Made by a program: the position numbers and the translations under genes. Below, one piece after another: positions 36,010 through 44,396 of a stretch of DNA of 64,000 bases; positions within the stretch are counted from its first letter, which is position 1; every line of letters begins with the position of its first letter. Below the pieces are notes generated by a model that was given only the letters and a program-made list of their open reading frames with translations, did not search any database and had not been told where the DNA came from. Source of the stretch: Arthrobacter mangrovi (GTDB taxonomy: Bacteria; Actinomycetota; Actinomycetes; Actinomycetales; Micrococcaceae); NCBI RefSeq assembly GCF_026011795.1, contig NZ_BRVS01000005.1:186001-250000 (forward strand). The letters are read 5' to 3'.

Positions 36010-36095
36010 CTGCACGGTCCCATGGCACGTGCAGAAGACTGCAGCCAGTAGCCGCTAGCTGCACCACGTCCGGTCCGGATGCCTCATCGGACCGG
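36010..36095 (+). other. Two hairpins in the metI-metQ intercistronic spacer
   Basis: CTGCACG (36010-36016) pairs with CGTGCAG (36028-36034). CCGGTCCG (36070-36077) pairs perfectly with CGGACCGG (36088-36095), 24 bases before the metQ start. Such hairpins often protect the more abundant binding-protein mRNA after processing. There is no T-run, so attenuation is less likely. Confidence 0.45.
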
Positions 36096-36119
36096 GATAT
36101 TCGAAAGGAACGCACTCAG

Positions 36120-36953
36120 ATGCGTAGAACACTCACTCTTCTGGGCACCGGCATTGCCGCGGCCTTGGCGTTGACGGCTTGCGGCGGATCCCAGTCCGCT
36201 TCCGACGCCACCCCCGACCCGGCCAACCCGGTGACGATCTCGGTCGGCGCCGGCCCGGTACCGCACGCCAAGATCCTCGAATTCGTCGACCAGAACCTGG
36301 CCAAGGACGCCGGCATCGACCTGGACATCCAGGAGATGACGGACTACCAGACGCCGAATATCGCCCTCAATGACGGGTCGATCGACGCCAACTACTTCCA
36401 GCATCTGGCGTTCCTTGAGCAGCAGATGAAGGACAAGGGCTACAAATTCGAACACGGCGCCGGCGTCCACATCGAGCCGTATGCAGGCTTCTCCTCCAAG
36501 CACAAGGACATCAAGGAAATCCCCGACGGCGGCACTATCGCGATCACCAACGATCCGGCCAACCAGCCCCGGGCCCTCAAGATGCTCGAAAAGGCCGGCC
36601 TGCTGAAGGACATCAAGGACGACAGCGCCGCCCTGACCCTCACGGACGCGCAGAACCCGAAGGGCCTGAAGTTCGAGGAAAACCAGCCGGAGATCCTGCT
36701 GCCGCTCATCGACGATCCCAAGGTCGACCTGGCCATCATCAACGGCAACTTCATCCTCGAAGCGGGAATGAGCACGGAGGACGCCCTGGTCGTCGAGTCC
36801 ACTGAGGACAATCCCTACGCCAACTTCCTGGTGTGGCGCGCCGGCGAGGAAACACCTGCCATCGCCAAGCTGGAAGAGCTGCTCCATACCCCTGAGGTGA
36901 AGAGCTACATCGAAAAGACCTGGCCCAGCGGCGACGTCACCCCGGCGTTCTAG
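36120..36953 (+). CDS. metQ: Methionine-binding lipoprotein
   Basis: A 277-residue MetQ/NlpA-family substrate-binding lipoprotein. A signal peptide ends in the lipobox LTACGG (Cys at about 21), then the VSVGAGPVPHAKILEF-like start of the binding fold. The conserved DYQTPNIALNDGSIDANYFQH segment and the FILEAGMSTEDAL region are typical. It delivers methionine to MetNI from outside the membrane. AAAGGA about ten bases upstream supports ATG 36120. A clean terminator follows. Confidence 0.94.
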   Translation: MRRTLTLLGTGIAAALALTACGGSQSASDATPDPANPVTISVGAGPVPHAKILEFVDQNLAKDAGIDLDIQEMTDYQTPNIALNDGSIDANYFQHLAFLEQQMKDKGYKFEHGAGVHIEPYAGFSSKHKDIKEIPDGGTIAITNDPANQPRALKMLEKAGLLKDIKDDSAALTLTDAQNPKGLKFEENQPEILLPLIDDPKVDLAIINGNFILEAGMSTEDALVVESTEDNPYANFLVWRAGEETPAIAKLEELLHTPEVKSYIEKTWPSGDVTPAF

Positions 36954-36990
36954 GACGGTCTGGACCTTCCGGATCTTCCTGTTTAGCGAA

Positions 36991-37032
36991 GCCCCGGCAA
37001 CCTGCGCGGTTGCCGGGGCCTCACTCTTTCTC
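36991..37032 (+). terminator. Rho-independent terminator after metQ
   Basis: GCCCCGGCAACC (36991-37002), loop TGCGC, and GGTTGCCGGGGC (37008-37019) form a perfect 12-bp stem followed by the pyrimidine-rich CTCACTCTTTCTC. It closes the metNIQ operon and faces the AI-2E gene from the other side. Confidence 0.8.
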
Positions 37033-37070
37033 CGGAGGGCAGCCTGCCCGCTGAAGGGGCAGACGGAGGA

Positions 37071-38219
37071 TCAGCCGACGGTAGTCTGGTCCGCGGGTTC
37101 GGCACCAGGACGGTCTTCGCCGTATCCGGACATGACCCGGATGACAACCCAGCCGACGGCTGCGATCGGCACAGCCAGGATGCCGCCGATGATGCCGCCC
37201 AGGATGGTTCCGGCGGCCAGGGCGAGCAGGATGACCAGCGAATGCAGGCTCACGGAACGGCCCATCACGACCGGCTGGAGCAGGTTGCCCTCGAGCTGGT
37301 TCACCAGGATCACGACGCCGATCACGACCAGCGCGGCGACCGGGCCGTTGGCCACCAGCGCCACGAGCGCCGAAAGGACTCCCGCGACGGTGGCGCCCAC
37401 GATCGGGATGAAGCCGCCGATGAAGATCAGCACGGCCAGGGGCAGGGCCAGCGGAACCTGGAGGATGAAGAGTGCCAGCCCGATGACGACCGCATCGACG
37501 GCGGCCACGATGGCCGTTCCGCGGACGTAGTTGCCCAGCACGTCGACGGCCTTGGCACCTGCCAGCTCCATCTTGCCCCGCCGCCGGGCCGGGACCCAGC
37601 GCAGCAGGAAGGACCAAATCCGGTCGCCGTCCTTCAGGAAGTAGAACAGGACCACGGCCATGAGCACGGCCCCCGTGATCACTTCGGTCGCCGTCGACAA
37701 GCCACTCAGCGCGCTGCGGCGCGCCGCGGAACTCGTCAGGAACTCGCCGATCCCGGCGACCGCCTCGTCGATCTGGGCCTGGCTGACCGGTAGCGGGAAA
37801 TTCGCCATGAAGGTCTGCAGCTGCTTGAAACCCCCGGTCGCCTGCTGGACCAGTTCCTCCGATTCGCTGCGGACCGCGAAGACAATCCCGGTAATGATGC
37901 CGCCGAGGACCACCAGCAGGCCGAAGAAGGTCGCCGAGGTGGCGAGGGTGCTCGGCCAGCCCCAGTCCCGCAGCTTCCGGACCAGCGGTGACACCGCGGC
38001 GGCGAGGATGAGCGCGATGAGTAGCGGGATCACGACGAGCTGCAGCTGCAGCATGACGTACACCGAGACCGTCACCAACGCCAGGGTCAGCAGGATCTGG
38101 GCCGACCGGGTCGCCGTCCGGCCCAGTCCGTCGGACCAGAGGCCCGGGTCGGAAGGCGTTGGCCGGCGCCGGCTTTGGTGCGCTTCCAGCAGCTGCCGCC
38201 GCCGCGTCGTCAGTGCCAT
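37071..38219 (-). CDS. AI-2E family transporter (putative permease)
   Basis: A 382-residue protein with about eight membrane helices. Conserved patches are NQLEGNLLQPVVMGRSVSLH and AGTILGGIIGGILAVPIAA near the C-terminus, the signature of the AI-2E exporter superfamily (TqsA-like). Members export varied small molecules; some act as sodium/proton antiporters, so AI-2 itself is not implied. AAGGAG five bases before ATG 38219 is a strong ribosome site. It begins nine bases after the hemL stop and is probably the last gene of the heme operon; a role in tetrapyrrole traffic is only a thought. Confidence 0.85.
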   Translation of the reverse strand: MALTTRRRQLLEAHQSRRRPTPSDPGLWSDGLGRTATRSAQILLTLALVTVSVYVMLQLQLVVIPLLIALILAAAVSPLVRKLRDWGWPSTLATSATFFGLLVVLGGIITGIVFAVRSESEELVQQATGGFKQLQTFMANFPLPVSQAQIDEAVAGIGEFLTSSAARRSALSGLSTATEVITGAVLMAVVLFYFLKDGDRIWSFLLRWVPARRRGKMELAGAKAVDVLGNYVRGTAIVAAVDAVVIGLALFILQVPLALPLAVLIFIGGFIPIVGATVAGVLSALVALVANGPVAALVVIGVVILVNQLEGNLLQPVVMGRSVSLHSLVILLALAAGTILGGIIGGILAVPIAAVGWVVIRVMSGYGEDRPGAEPADQTTVG

Positions 38220-38228
38220 GAGTGCTCC

Positions 38229-39554
38229 TTAGTTGGGCGGTGTCGCGGCCGCCGCGGCCTCGGCGGCCGCGGGCAGTGCTGCGTAGACCTTGTCCATGGC
38301 CCGGGTGTCGTGCGCCGCGGAAAGGAACCAGGCCTCGAAGACCGACGGCGGCAGGTACACGCCGTCGTTCAGCATCGAATGGAAGAACGGCGCGTAGCGG
38401 TACGCCTGCTGGCCCTGCGCGTCCTCGTAGTTGCGCACGCCGTGCTCCGACGTGCCGAAGGCAACGCTGAAGAGGTTGCCGGCCCGCTGGATGCTGTGGT
38501 CGACGCCGGCGGCGTCGAGCGCCGAGGACACGGCAGCGGACAGCTCCAGCGACGCCGCGTCGATCTGCGCGTAGACGTCCGGGGTGGCGGCGGTGAGCGT
38601 GGCGATGCCGGCCGCCATGGCGATCGGGTTTCCGGACAGGGTGCCGGCCTGGTAGACCGGGCCCACCGGGGCCAGGTAGTCCATGACCTCCGCCCGGCCG
38701 CCCAGCGCGGCCACCGGCAGCCCGCCGCCGATGACCTTGCCGAAGGTCATCAGGTCCGGCGTGAACGGCGCCGTGCTCTGCGCCGCTCCCCCGGTCAGGC
38801 CCCAGTAGCCGGCATAGCCGGTGCGGAAGCCGGTCAGCACTTCGTCGAAGATCAGTAGTGCGCCGTGCTCGGAGGTGATCCGGGACAGCCCCGCGTTGAA
38901 GCCTTCCGCGGGGGTCACCACGCCCATGTTGGCCGGCGCCGCCTCGGTGATCACCGCCGCAATGTCCTGGCCGTGCTTGGCGAAGGCCTCTTCCACCGCG
39001 GCCAGATCGTTGTACGGCAGCACCAGGGTTTCTGCGGCGGTGGCCTCCGTGACGCCGGCGGAACCGGGCAGCGCCAGTGTCGCGAGGCCCGATCCGGCGG
39101 AGGCCAGCAGGCCGTCCAGGTGGCCGTGGTAGCAGCCGGCGAACTTGATGACCAGGTTGCGTCCGGTGAAGCCCCGCGCCAGCCGCACGGCGGTCATCGT
39201 AGCCTCGGTGCCCGTGGAGACCATGCGGAGGCGTTCGACGGCGGCCACCCGGCCCATGACCAGCTCGGCCAGTTCCGCTTCGGCCGGGGTCGAGGCCCCG
39301 AAGGAGAGGCCTCGGTCCACGGCGGCATGGACCGCTTCCAGCACGGCCGGGTGCGCATGGCCGACGATGGCCGGGCCCCATGAGCAGACCAGGTCGACGT
39401 AGTCCCGGCCGTCGGCATCCGTGAGGTAGGGGCCGGACGCCGAGACCATCACCGGCGGGGTCCCGCCGACGGAACCGAACGCGCGCACCGGTGAATTCAC
39501 GCCGCCGGGCATCAGTTTCAGGGCACGGTTGAACAGTTCTTCAGAGCGCGTCAT
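38229..39554 (-). CDS. hemL: Glutamate-1-semialdehyde 2,1-aminomutase
   Basis: A 441-residue PLP enzyme that makes 5-aminolevulinate from glutamate-1-semialdehyde, the second committed step of the C5 heme pathway. The PLP-Lys motif is [16 protein letters not shown] near residue 267. [17 protein letters not shown] holds the cofactor Asp, and the N-terminal [11 protein letters not shown] is diagnostic. It starts three bases after the hemB stop. HemA, its substrate-supplying partner, is encoded in the same locus on the opposite strand. Confidence 0.96.
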   Translation of the reverse strand: MTRSEELFNRALKLMPGGVNSPVRAFGSVGGTPPVMVSASGPYLTDADGRDYVDLVCSWGPAIVGHAHPAVLEAVHAAVDRGLSFGASTPAEAELAELVMGRVAAVERLRMVSTGTEATMTAVRLARGFTGRNLVIKFAGCYHGHLDGLLASAGSGLATLALPGSAGVTEATAAETLVLPYNDLAAVEEAFAKHGQDIAAVITEAAPANMGVVTPAEGFNAGLSRITSEHGALLIFDEVLTGFRTGYAGYWGLTGGAAQSTAPFTPDLMTFGKVIGGGLPVAALGGRAEVMDYLAPVGPVYQAGTLSGNPIAMAAGIATLTAATPDVYAQIDAASLELSAAVSSALDAAGVDHSIQRAGNLFSVAFGTSEHGVRNYEDAQGQQAYRYAPFFHSMLNDGVYLPPSVFEAWFLSAAHDTRAMDKVYAALPAAAEAAAAATPPN

Positions 39555-39557
39555 TGC

Positions 39558-40541
39558 TTACTTGCTTTCCTTCAGCCAGCGGGCCATCTCGGCGGCCCAG
39601 TACGTCAACACCATATCGGCTCCGGCGCGGCGGATGCCCAGCACGGACTCAAGGATGGCGGGTTTGCGGTCGATCCAGCCGTTGGCCGCGGCGGCCTCGA
39701 TCATGGCGTACTCGCCGGAGATCTGGTAGGCGGCCACCGGAACCGGGGACATCTCGGCCACGTCGGCCAGGATGTCCAGGTAGCTCATGGCCGGCTTGAC
39801 CATGACCATGTCGGCTCCCTCCTGCAGGTCAAGCTCGACCTCCAGGATCGCCTCGCGGCGGTTGGCGGGATCCATCTGGTATGTCCGCCGGTCCCCCTTC
39901 AACTGCGAATCGACGGCTTCCCGGAAGGGTCCGTAGAAGGCGGACGAGTACTTGGCCGCATAGGCCAGCACGGCGGTGTTCTGCAGGCCGGCCTCGTCCA
40001 GGGCCTGCCGGATGACGGCGACCTGGCCGTCCATCATGCCGGAGGGACCCAGCACGTCGGCGCCCGCCTGGGCCTGCACCACGGCCATCCGGGCGTAGAC
40101 CTCCAGGGTGGCGTCGTTATCGACGGAACCGTCCGGGGCCAGCACGCCGCAGTGGCCGTGGTCGGTGAACTCATCGAGGCACACGTCGCTCATGACCACC
40201 AGGTCATCGCCGACTTCGGCCTTGACGTCCGCGATCGCGCGGTTGAGCACCCCATCCGGATCCACCCCGGCGCTGCCCGTGGCGTCCCGCACCTCGGGCA
40301 CACCGAAGAGCATGATTCCGCCGAGCCCCAGTTCGGCGGCCTCGGCCGCCGCCTTCCGCAGGGTTTCGGGCGTGTGCTGCACGACGCCGGGCATGGACTT
40401 CAGCGGCACCGGCTCGCTGATTCCCTCACGCACGAACGCGGGCAGGATCAGTTGCGATGGCTCGACCCGGACCTCGGCGGTCAGCCGCCGCATGGCGGGG
40501 GTGGTGCGCAGGCGGCGGGGACGGTGTTGGGGGAAACTCAT
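39558..40541 (-). CDS. hemB: Porphobilinogen synthase (delta-aminolevulinate dehydratase)
   Basis: A 327-residue HemB, which condenses two 5-aminolevulinates. The Schiff-base lysines are in [15 protein letters not shown] (about 197) and [10 protein letters not shown] (about 250). The metal loop reads [14 protein letters not shown]: of the three zinc cysteines of E. coli HemB, the middle one is Asp here, so the site is a mixed zinc/magnesium type. AAGGAG before ATG 40541 and a nine-base gap after hemD support the start. Confidence 0.95.
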   Translation of the reverse strand: MSFPQHRPRRLRTTPAMRRLTAEVRVEPSQLILPAFVREGISEPVPLKSMPGVVQHTPETLRKAAAEAAELGLGGIMLFGVPEVRDATGSAGVDPDGVLNRAIADVKAEVGDDLVVMSDVCLDEFTDHGHCGVLAPDGSVDNDATLEVYARMAVVQAQAGADVLGPSGMMDGQVAVIRQALDEAGLQNTAVLAYAAKYSSAFYGPFREAVDSQLKGDRRTYQMDPANRREAILEVELDLQEGADMVMVKPAMSYLDILADVAEMSPVPVAAYQISGEYAMIEAAAANGWIDRKPAILESVLGIRRAGADMVLTYWAAEMARWLKESK

Positions 40542-40550
40542 GAGGCTCCT

Positions 40551-41462
40551 TCAGCGTCGGTTCGGTCGTTGTTCGAGTGCTGCGGCCAACGCGTCGGCAA
40601 TGCCCTGCGGCGTGGGCTGGGCGGCCGTCGCCGCCAGCTGCAGGCCCAGCCGCCGGGATTCAGCGGCGGTGCTGTTACCGATCGCCACCAGCAGGAGTTC
40701 TTCCGGCAGGTGCGGCGCCACGTGGTGCAGCCGCCGGGCGAGGCTCGGCGAGGTAAGGACAACGGCGTGGATCTCTCCTGCCGCCACCGCCTCCTTGAAG
40801 TCCTCCGCGGTGATGGGCTCCGGCCCGGCCTGCGGGTCCGGCGCTCCGGCCGGGGCGAGGCTCTGGGTAATCCGGCGCTCGGGACGGGCCGGATAGTCCA
40901 CCGTGTGGTAGGCGACCACGGGCAGCACCTGCCAGCCCTTGCCCATCAGCCCTTCGAAAATGGTGTTGGCGGCGAGGTCCGCCTGCGGCAGGAAGACCTT
41001 GGTGCGCAGCGACTGCTCGGGCCGCAGCTCGGTGCCCAGCGGCCAGTCCTCCACGAGGCCGACCGCGTCCATGGTGCCCTCCGGAACCAGGTCCACGGCG
41101 ATGCCTTCGGCCTCGAGTGAGCTTGCCGTGGCCGTACCGACGGCGGCGACCTTCGTATCGCCGATCAGGTCCGGCAGGGTGGTGCCGAGCGCGGCGGCCC
41201 GCTGCTTCAGGGCCCGCACGGTAGTGATGCTGGTGAGCACCATCCATTCGAACCGGCCCTGGCCGAGCATCCGCAGCGCCTCGTCCAGCTCCTGCGTGGA
41301 GGCGGGCTGCTCGAAGTCGATCAGCGGCATCAGCCGCACCTCTGCCCCGCGCTGCCGCAGCTCGGTGACCATGCCCGCGGCACGGTCCGCGCTGCGCGGG
41401 AGGACCACCGTCATCCCGGCGAGCGGCCTCTCCGGGGCCCGGCGCGGCCGGCGCAGCTGCAT
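40551..41462 (-). CDS. hemD: Uroporphyrinogen-III synthase
   Basis: A 303-residue two-domain HemD, which closes hydroxymethylbilane with inversion of ring D. Family sequence is weakly conserved. Recognisable parts are VVLPRSADRAAGMVTELRQRGAEV near the N-terminus, WMVLTSITTVRAL, the VAAVGTATASSLEAEGIAVDLVPE strand, and AVVLTSPSLARRL with LLLVAIGNSTAAESRRLGL at the end. ATG 41462 begins two bases after the hemC stop. The position between hemC and hemB makes the call firm. Confidence 0.9.
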   Translation of the reverse strand: MQLRRPRRAPERPLAGMTVVLPRSADRAAGMVTELRQRGAEVRLMPLIDFEQPASTQELDEALRMLGQGRFEWMVLTSITTVRALKQRAAALGTTLPDLIGDTKVAAVGTATASSLEAEGIAVDLVPEGTMDAVGLVEDWPLGTELRPEQSLRTKVFLPQADLAANTIFEGLMGKGWQVLPVVAYHTVDYPARPERRITQSLAPAGAPDPQAGPEPITAEDFKEAVAAGEIHAVVLTSPSLARRLHHVAPHLPEELLLVAIGNSTAAESRRLGLQLAATAAQPTPQGIADALAAALEQRPNRR

Positions 41463-41464
41463 CG

Positions 41465-42436
41465 TCAGTGTCCCGCGAGCGGGGTCAGCTCCGCCGCACC
41501 CTCGGCCAGCAGGTCCTCGGCCAGGCGGACGCCGAGGTCCAGCGCCGCTCCGGTTCCCTCCGCCGGCGCGTCCATCCGGCGACGCAGCAGGCGCTGCCCG
41601 TCCGGGCTGCAGACCACGGCCTCCAGCACCAGCTTCCCGTCCTGCCTGGCCGCGAGGGCACCGATGGGCGCGCTGCAGCCGGCCTCGAGCCGGGCCAGCA
41701 GGGAACGCTCCGCCGTCACGGCGAGCCGGGTGGATTCGTCGTCGTACTCCCGCAGGGCCGCCGAGAGCACGGTCTCCGCGGCCGCATCCGCCGACCGGCA
41801 TTCCACCGCCAGCGCTCCCTGCCCCGGGGCAGGCAGCATGACGGAGGGGTCCAGCAGCTCGGTAATCGTCCCGGTGCGCCCCAGCCGCTTCAGCCCGGCG
41901 GCGGCGAGCACGACGGCGTCAAGGTCGCCCTTCTTGCCCTCGACCACCTCGGGACCGTGCATCCCGCGGACGCGGCCGAGCCGGGTGTCCACGTTGCCGC
42001 GGATATCGATGACTTCCAGGTCCGGACGGGCGGCCCGCAGCTGCGCCGCGCGCCGCGGCGAACCGGTGCCCACCTTGGCGCCGGCAGGCAGGCCTGCGAG
42101 GTCCAGGCCGTCGCGGGCGCAGAGGGCGTCACGGACATCCACGCGCTGCGGATAGGCGGCGATCTCGAGTCCCTCGGCGGCACCGGTCGGAAGGTCCTTC
42201 AGCGAGTGGACGGCCACGTCGCAGCGGTCATCAAGCAGCGCCTCGCGGAGGGCGGCGACGAAGACGCCGGTGCCGCCGATCTGCGCCAGCGAGCCCTTCA
42301 GCACGTCGCCCTCAGTGCGGATGCGCACGAGCTCGTATCCCAGCGTCCCGGCGGAGGCCAGCGCCTCGGCCACCGTCGTCGTCTGGGTTACGGCCAGGGC
42401 ACTGCCGCGGGTGCCGACACGGACGTTCATGCTCAT
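41465..42436 (-). CDS. hemC: Porphobilinogen deaminase (hydroxymethylbilane synthase)
   Basis: A 323-residue HemC. MNVRVGTRGSALAVTQT opens the protein. The dipyrromethane cofactor Cys lies in LLARLEAGCSAPIGALA (about 238-254), and VHSLKDLPTG is the catalytic Asp loop. It polymerises four porphobilinogens. ATG 42436 overlaps the cpfC stop (ATGA); ATG 42430 is a possible second start. The last 60 residues form the usual third domain. Confidence 0.95.
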   Translation of the reverse strand: MSMNVRVGTRGSALAVTQTTTVAEALASAGTLGYELVRIRTEGDVLKGSLAQIGGTGVFVAALREALLDDRCDVAVHSLKDLPTGAAEGLEIAAYPQRVDVRDALCARDGLDLAGLPAGAKVGTGSPRRAAQLRAARPDLEVIDIRGNVDTRLGRVRGMHGPEVVEGKKGDLDAVVLAAAGLKRLGRTGTITELLDPSVMLPAPGQGALAVECRSADAAAETVLSAALREYDDESTRLAVTAERSLLARLEAGCSAPIGALAARQDGKLVLEAVVCSPDGQRLLRRRMDAPAEGTGAALDLGVRLAEDLLAEGAAELTPLAGH

Positions 42437-43623
42437 TTGGCGCCCGTTCCCACCGTGGAGTCGATGCCTGCCACGGTCGGCTTCTCGCCCCTGCGGTTGG
42501 CGCAGCAGTTGGGCATGCACACGTCCATCCACGGGCCGAGCTTGGTCAGCGCGGGACGGTCGGCAATGTTGTTCTCCACAGTGCGTTCGCAGACGAGGTC
42601 CACCAGGCCCTCGACGAATCTCCGGTGCACGCCCGGGGTCGGCACGCGCGTGGCGGCGAGGCCCAGCTCGGCGCACGTCTGCAGGGCCTCGGTGTCCAGG
42701 TCCCAGACGACTTCCATGTGGTCGCTGACGAAGCCGAGCGGCACGATCACGACCCCCTTGGTGCCCTTGGCGGGCAGCTCCTGGAGCGCATCGTTGATGT
42801 CCGGTTCGAGCCACGGGATGTGCGGCGCGCCGGAGCGGGACTGGTAGACAAGCGACCAGTCGGCGCCGGCCGCCTCGGGCACGCGGTCCAGCACCGCCTG
42901 CGCGGTGGCAAGGTGCTGCGCAACGTAGGCGCTGCCGCCGTCGAACTCCACGCCCCGCGGCCCCGCGGCCTCGGCGTCGCCGATCGGGATGGAGTGGGTG
43001 GCGAACATAATATGGACCGGCGCGTCCGGCTCGCCCTTGGCGGCCAGCTCGGCCCGCACCGTGGCCAGCCCGGCGGCGACGCCCTCGACGAACGGCTCGA
43101 CGAAGCCGGGGTGGTCGAAGTACTGGCGCACCTTGTCCACCTCGAGCTTGCCGTCCAGGCCGGTCTCGAGCAGGGCCATGCCGAAGTCCTCGCGGTACTG
43201 CCGGCAGCTTGAGTAGCAGGAGTAGGCGCTGGTGCTCACGGCGAGCACCCGGCGGTGCCCGGCGTCGTAGGCCTCCCGGAAGGTGTCCGCGATGAACGGC
43301 GCCCAGTTGCGGTTGCCCCAGAGCACGGGCAACTCGATCCCGCGCCGCGCCAGCTCGGCCTCCAGGGCCTGCTTCAGCGCTCGGTTCTGCGCGTTGATCG
43401 GGCTGATGCCGCCGAACGCGCGGTAGTGGTGGGAGACTTCCTCGAGCCGCTCGTCCGGGATGCCGCGCCCGCGCGTGACGTTGCGCAGGAACGGGATGAC
43501 GTCCTCCTGGCCCTCGGGTCCGCCGAAGGAGGCGAGGACGACGGCGTCGTACGGCTTCGGCTCCATCCGTCCGTTCGCGTCGACGCCGGCCAGCGGATCG
43601 AACGCGGAAGCGTCGGTGCTCAC
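42433..43623 (-). CDS. cpfC: Coproporphyrin ferrochelatase
   Basis: A 396-residue HemH/CpfC. YDAVVLASFGGPEG opens the fold. FATHSIPIGDAE contains the iron-binding His, and VVIVPLGFVSDHMEVVWDLD is the second signature. C-terminal cysteines in CERT and CMPNCC suggest the [2Fe-2S] type seen in actinobacteria. Because chdC and cgoX are adjacent, the substrate is expected to be coproporphyrin III rather than protoporphyrin. GTG 43623 overlaps the chdC stop (GTGA). Confidence 0.94.
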   Translation of the reverse strand: MSTDASAFDPLAGVDANGRMEPKPYDAVVLASFGGPEGQEDVIPFLRNVTRGRGIPDERLEEVSHHYRAFGGISPINAQNRALKQALEAELARRGIELPVLWGNRNWAPFIADTFREAYDAGHRRVLAVSTSAYSCYSSCRQYREDFGMALLETGLDGKLEVDKVRQYFDHPGFVEPFVEGVAAGLATVRAELAAKGEPDAPVHIMFATHSIPIGDAEAAGPRGVEFDGGSAYVAQHLATAQAVLDRVPEAAGADWSLVYQSRSGAPHIPWLEPDINDALQELPAKGTKGVVIVPLGFVSDHMEVVWDLDTEALQTCAELGLAATRVPTPGVHRRFVEGLVDLVCERTVENNIADRPALTKLGPWMDVCMPNCCANRRGEKPTVAGIDSTVGTGAK

Positions 43624-44327
43624 CGCAGCACCTCGGCGATCTCCGCCGTCGTGATCCGGCGGCCGGTGTAGAACGGGATCTCCTCGCGGACGTGGTTGCG
43701 GGCCTCGGTGTAGCGCAGGTGGCGCATCAGGTCCACCAGGTCGATCAGTTCCGGGGCCTCGAGGGCCAGGATCCATTCCCAGTCGCCCAGCGCGAACGAG
43801 GCCACGGTGTTGGCGCGCACCTGCGGGAAGTCGCGGCCCAGCAGGCCGTGGTCGCGCAGCATCTTCCCGCGTTCCGCCGCCGGGAGCAGGTACCACTCGT
43901 ACGAGCGTACGAACGGGTAGACGCACAGCCACGATTCCGGCTCTTCGCCGCGCGAGAATGCCGGGCTGTGGTCCTTGGAGAACTCGGCGTCCCGGTGCAC
44001 GCCCATGGCGGACCAGACGATGTCCGTCTCTTCGAACAGGCCGGTCCGGCGGATGGTGCGAACGGCGGCCTGCAGCTGCTCCGGTTCCGCGCCGTGCAGC
44101 CAGATCATCACGTCCGCGTCCTCGCGCATGGCGGAGACGTCGTAGGCCCCGCGCAGCGTCACTCCCTTGTCGCCGAGAGCGGCGACGGTCGAATCGAATT
44201 CGGCGAGGGCCGAGTCGGCGATCTGGGCGCCGGAACGCTTGAAGACTGTCCAGAGGGTGTAGAAGAGGGCTTCTTTTTCCGCGGTATCGGCGGCGTTGGT
44301 TGACCCGGACGGGGACGTTTCACTCAT
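43620..44327 (-). CDS. chdC: Coproheme decarboxylase (HemQ/ChdC)
   Basis: A 235-residue chlorite-dismutase-fold protein that turns coproheme III into heme b using peroxide. The conserved CVYPFVRSYEWYLLP contains Tyr143, the likely catalytic tyrosine. It is followed by the RGKMLRDHG patch and SFALGDWEWILALEAPEL. Its presence marks the coproporphyrin branch used by actinobacteria. ATG 44327 has no strong ribosome site. The 69-base gap before it holds a perfect inverted repeat, suggesting its own control within the operon. Confidence 0.94.
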   Translation of the reverse strand: MSETSPSGSTNAADTAEKEALFYTLWTVFKRSGAQIADSALAEFDSTVAALGDKGVTLRGAYDVSAMREDADVMIWLHGAEPEQLQAAVRTIRRTGLFEETDIVWSAMGVHRDAEFSKDHSPAFSRGEEPESWLCVYPFVRSYEWYLLPAAERGKMLRDHGLLGRDFPQVRANTVASFALGDWEWILALEAPELIDLVDLMRHLRYTEARNHVREEIPFYTGRRITTAEIAEVLR

Positions 44328-44372
44328 GCTTAACAGTCTGCCTTCTGAGTAGGTGTTAGTCGAAAACGGCAA

Positions 44373-44391
44373 CTTCTACACATTGTAGAAG
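44373..44391. repeat. Palindrome CTTCTACA-N3-TGTAGAAG ahead of chdC
   Basis: The perfect 8-base arms at 44373-44380 and 44384-44391 surround CAT. The element is AT-rich, lies 46 bases before the chdC start and 6 bases after the cgoX stop, and occupies the only sizeable gap in the eight-gene heme unit. The TACA-TGTA core resembles operator half-sites of several winged-helix regulators; the regulator is unknown. Confidence 0.55.
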
Positions 44392-44396
44392 AAATT

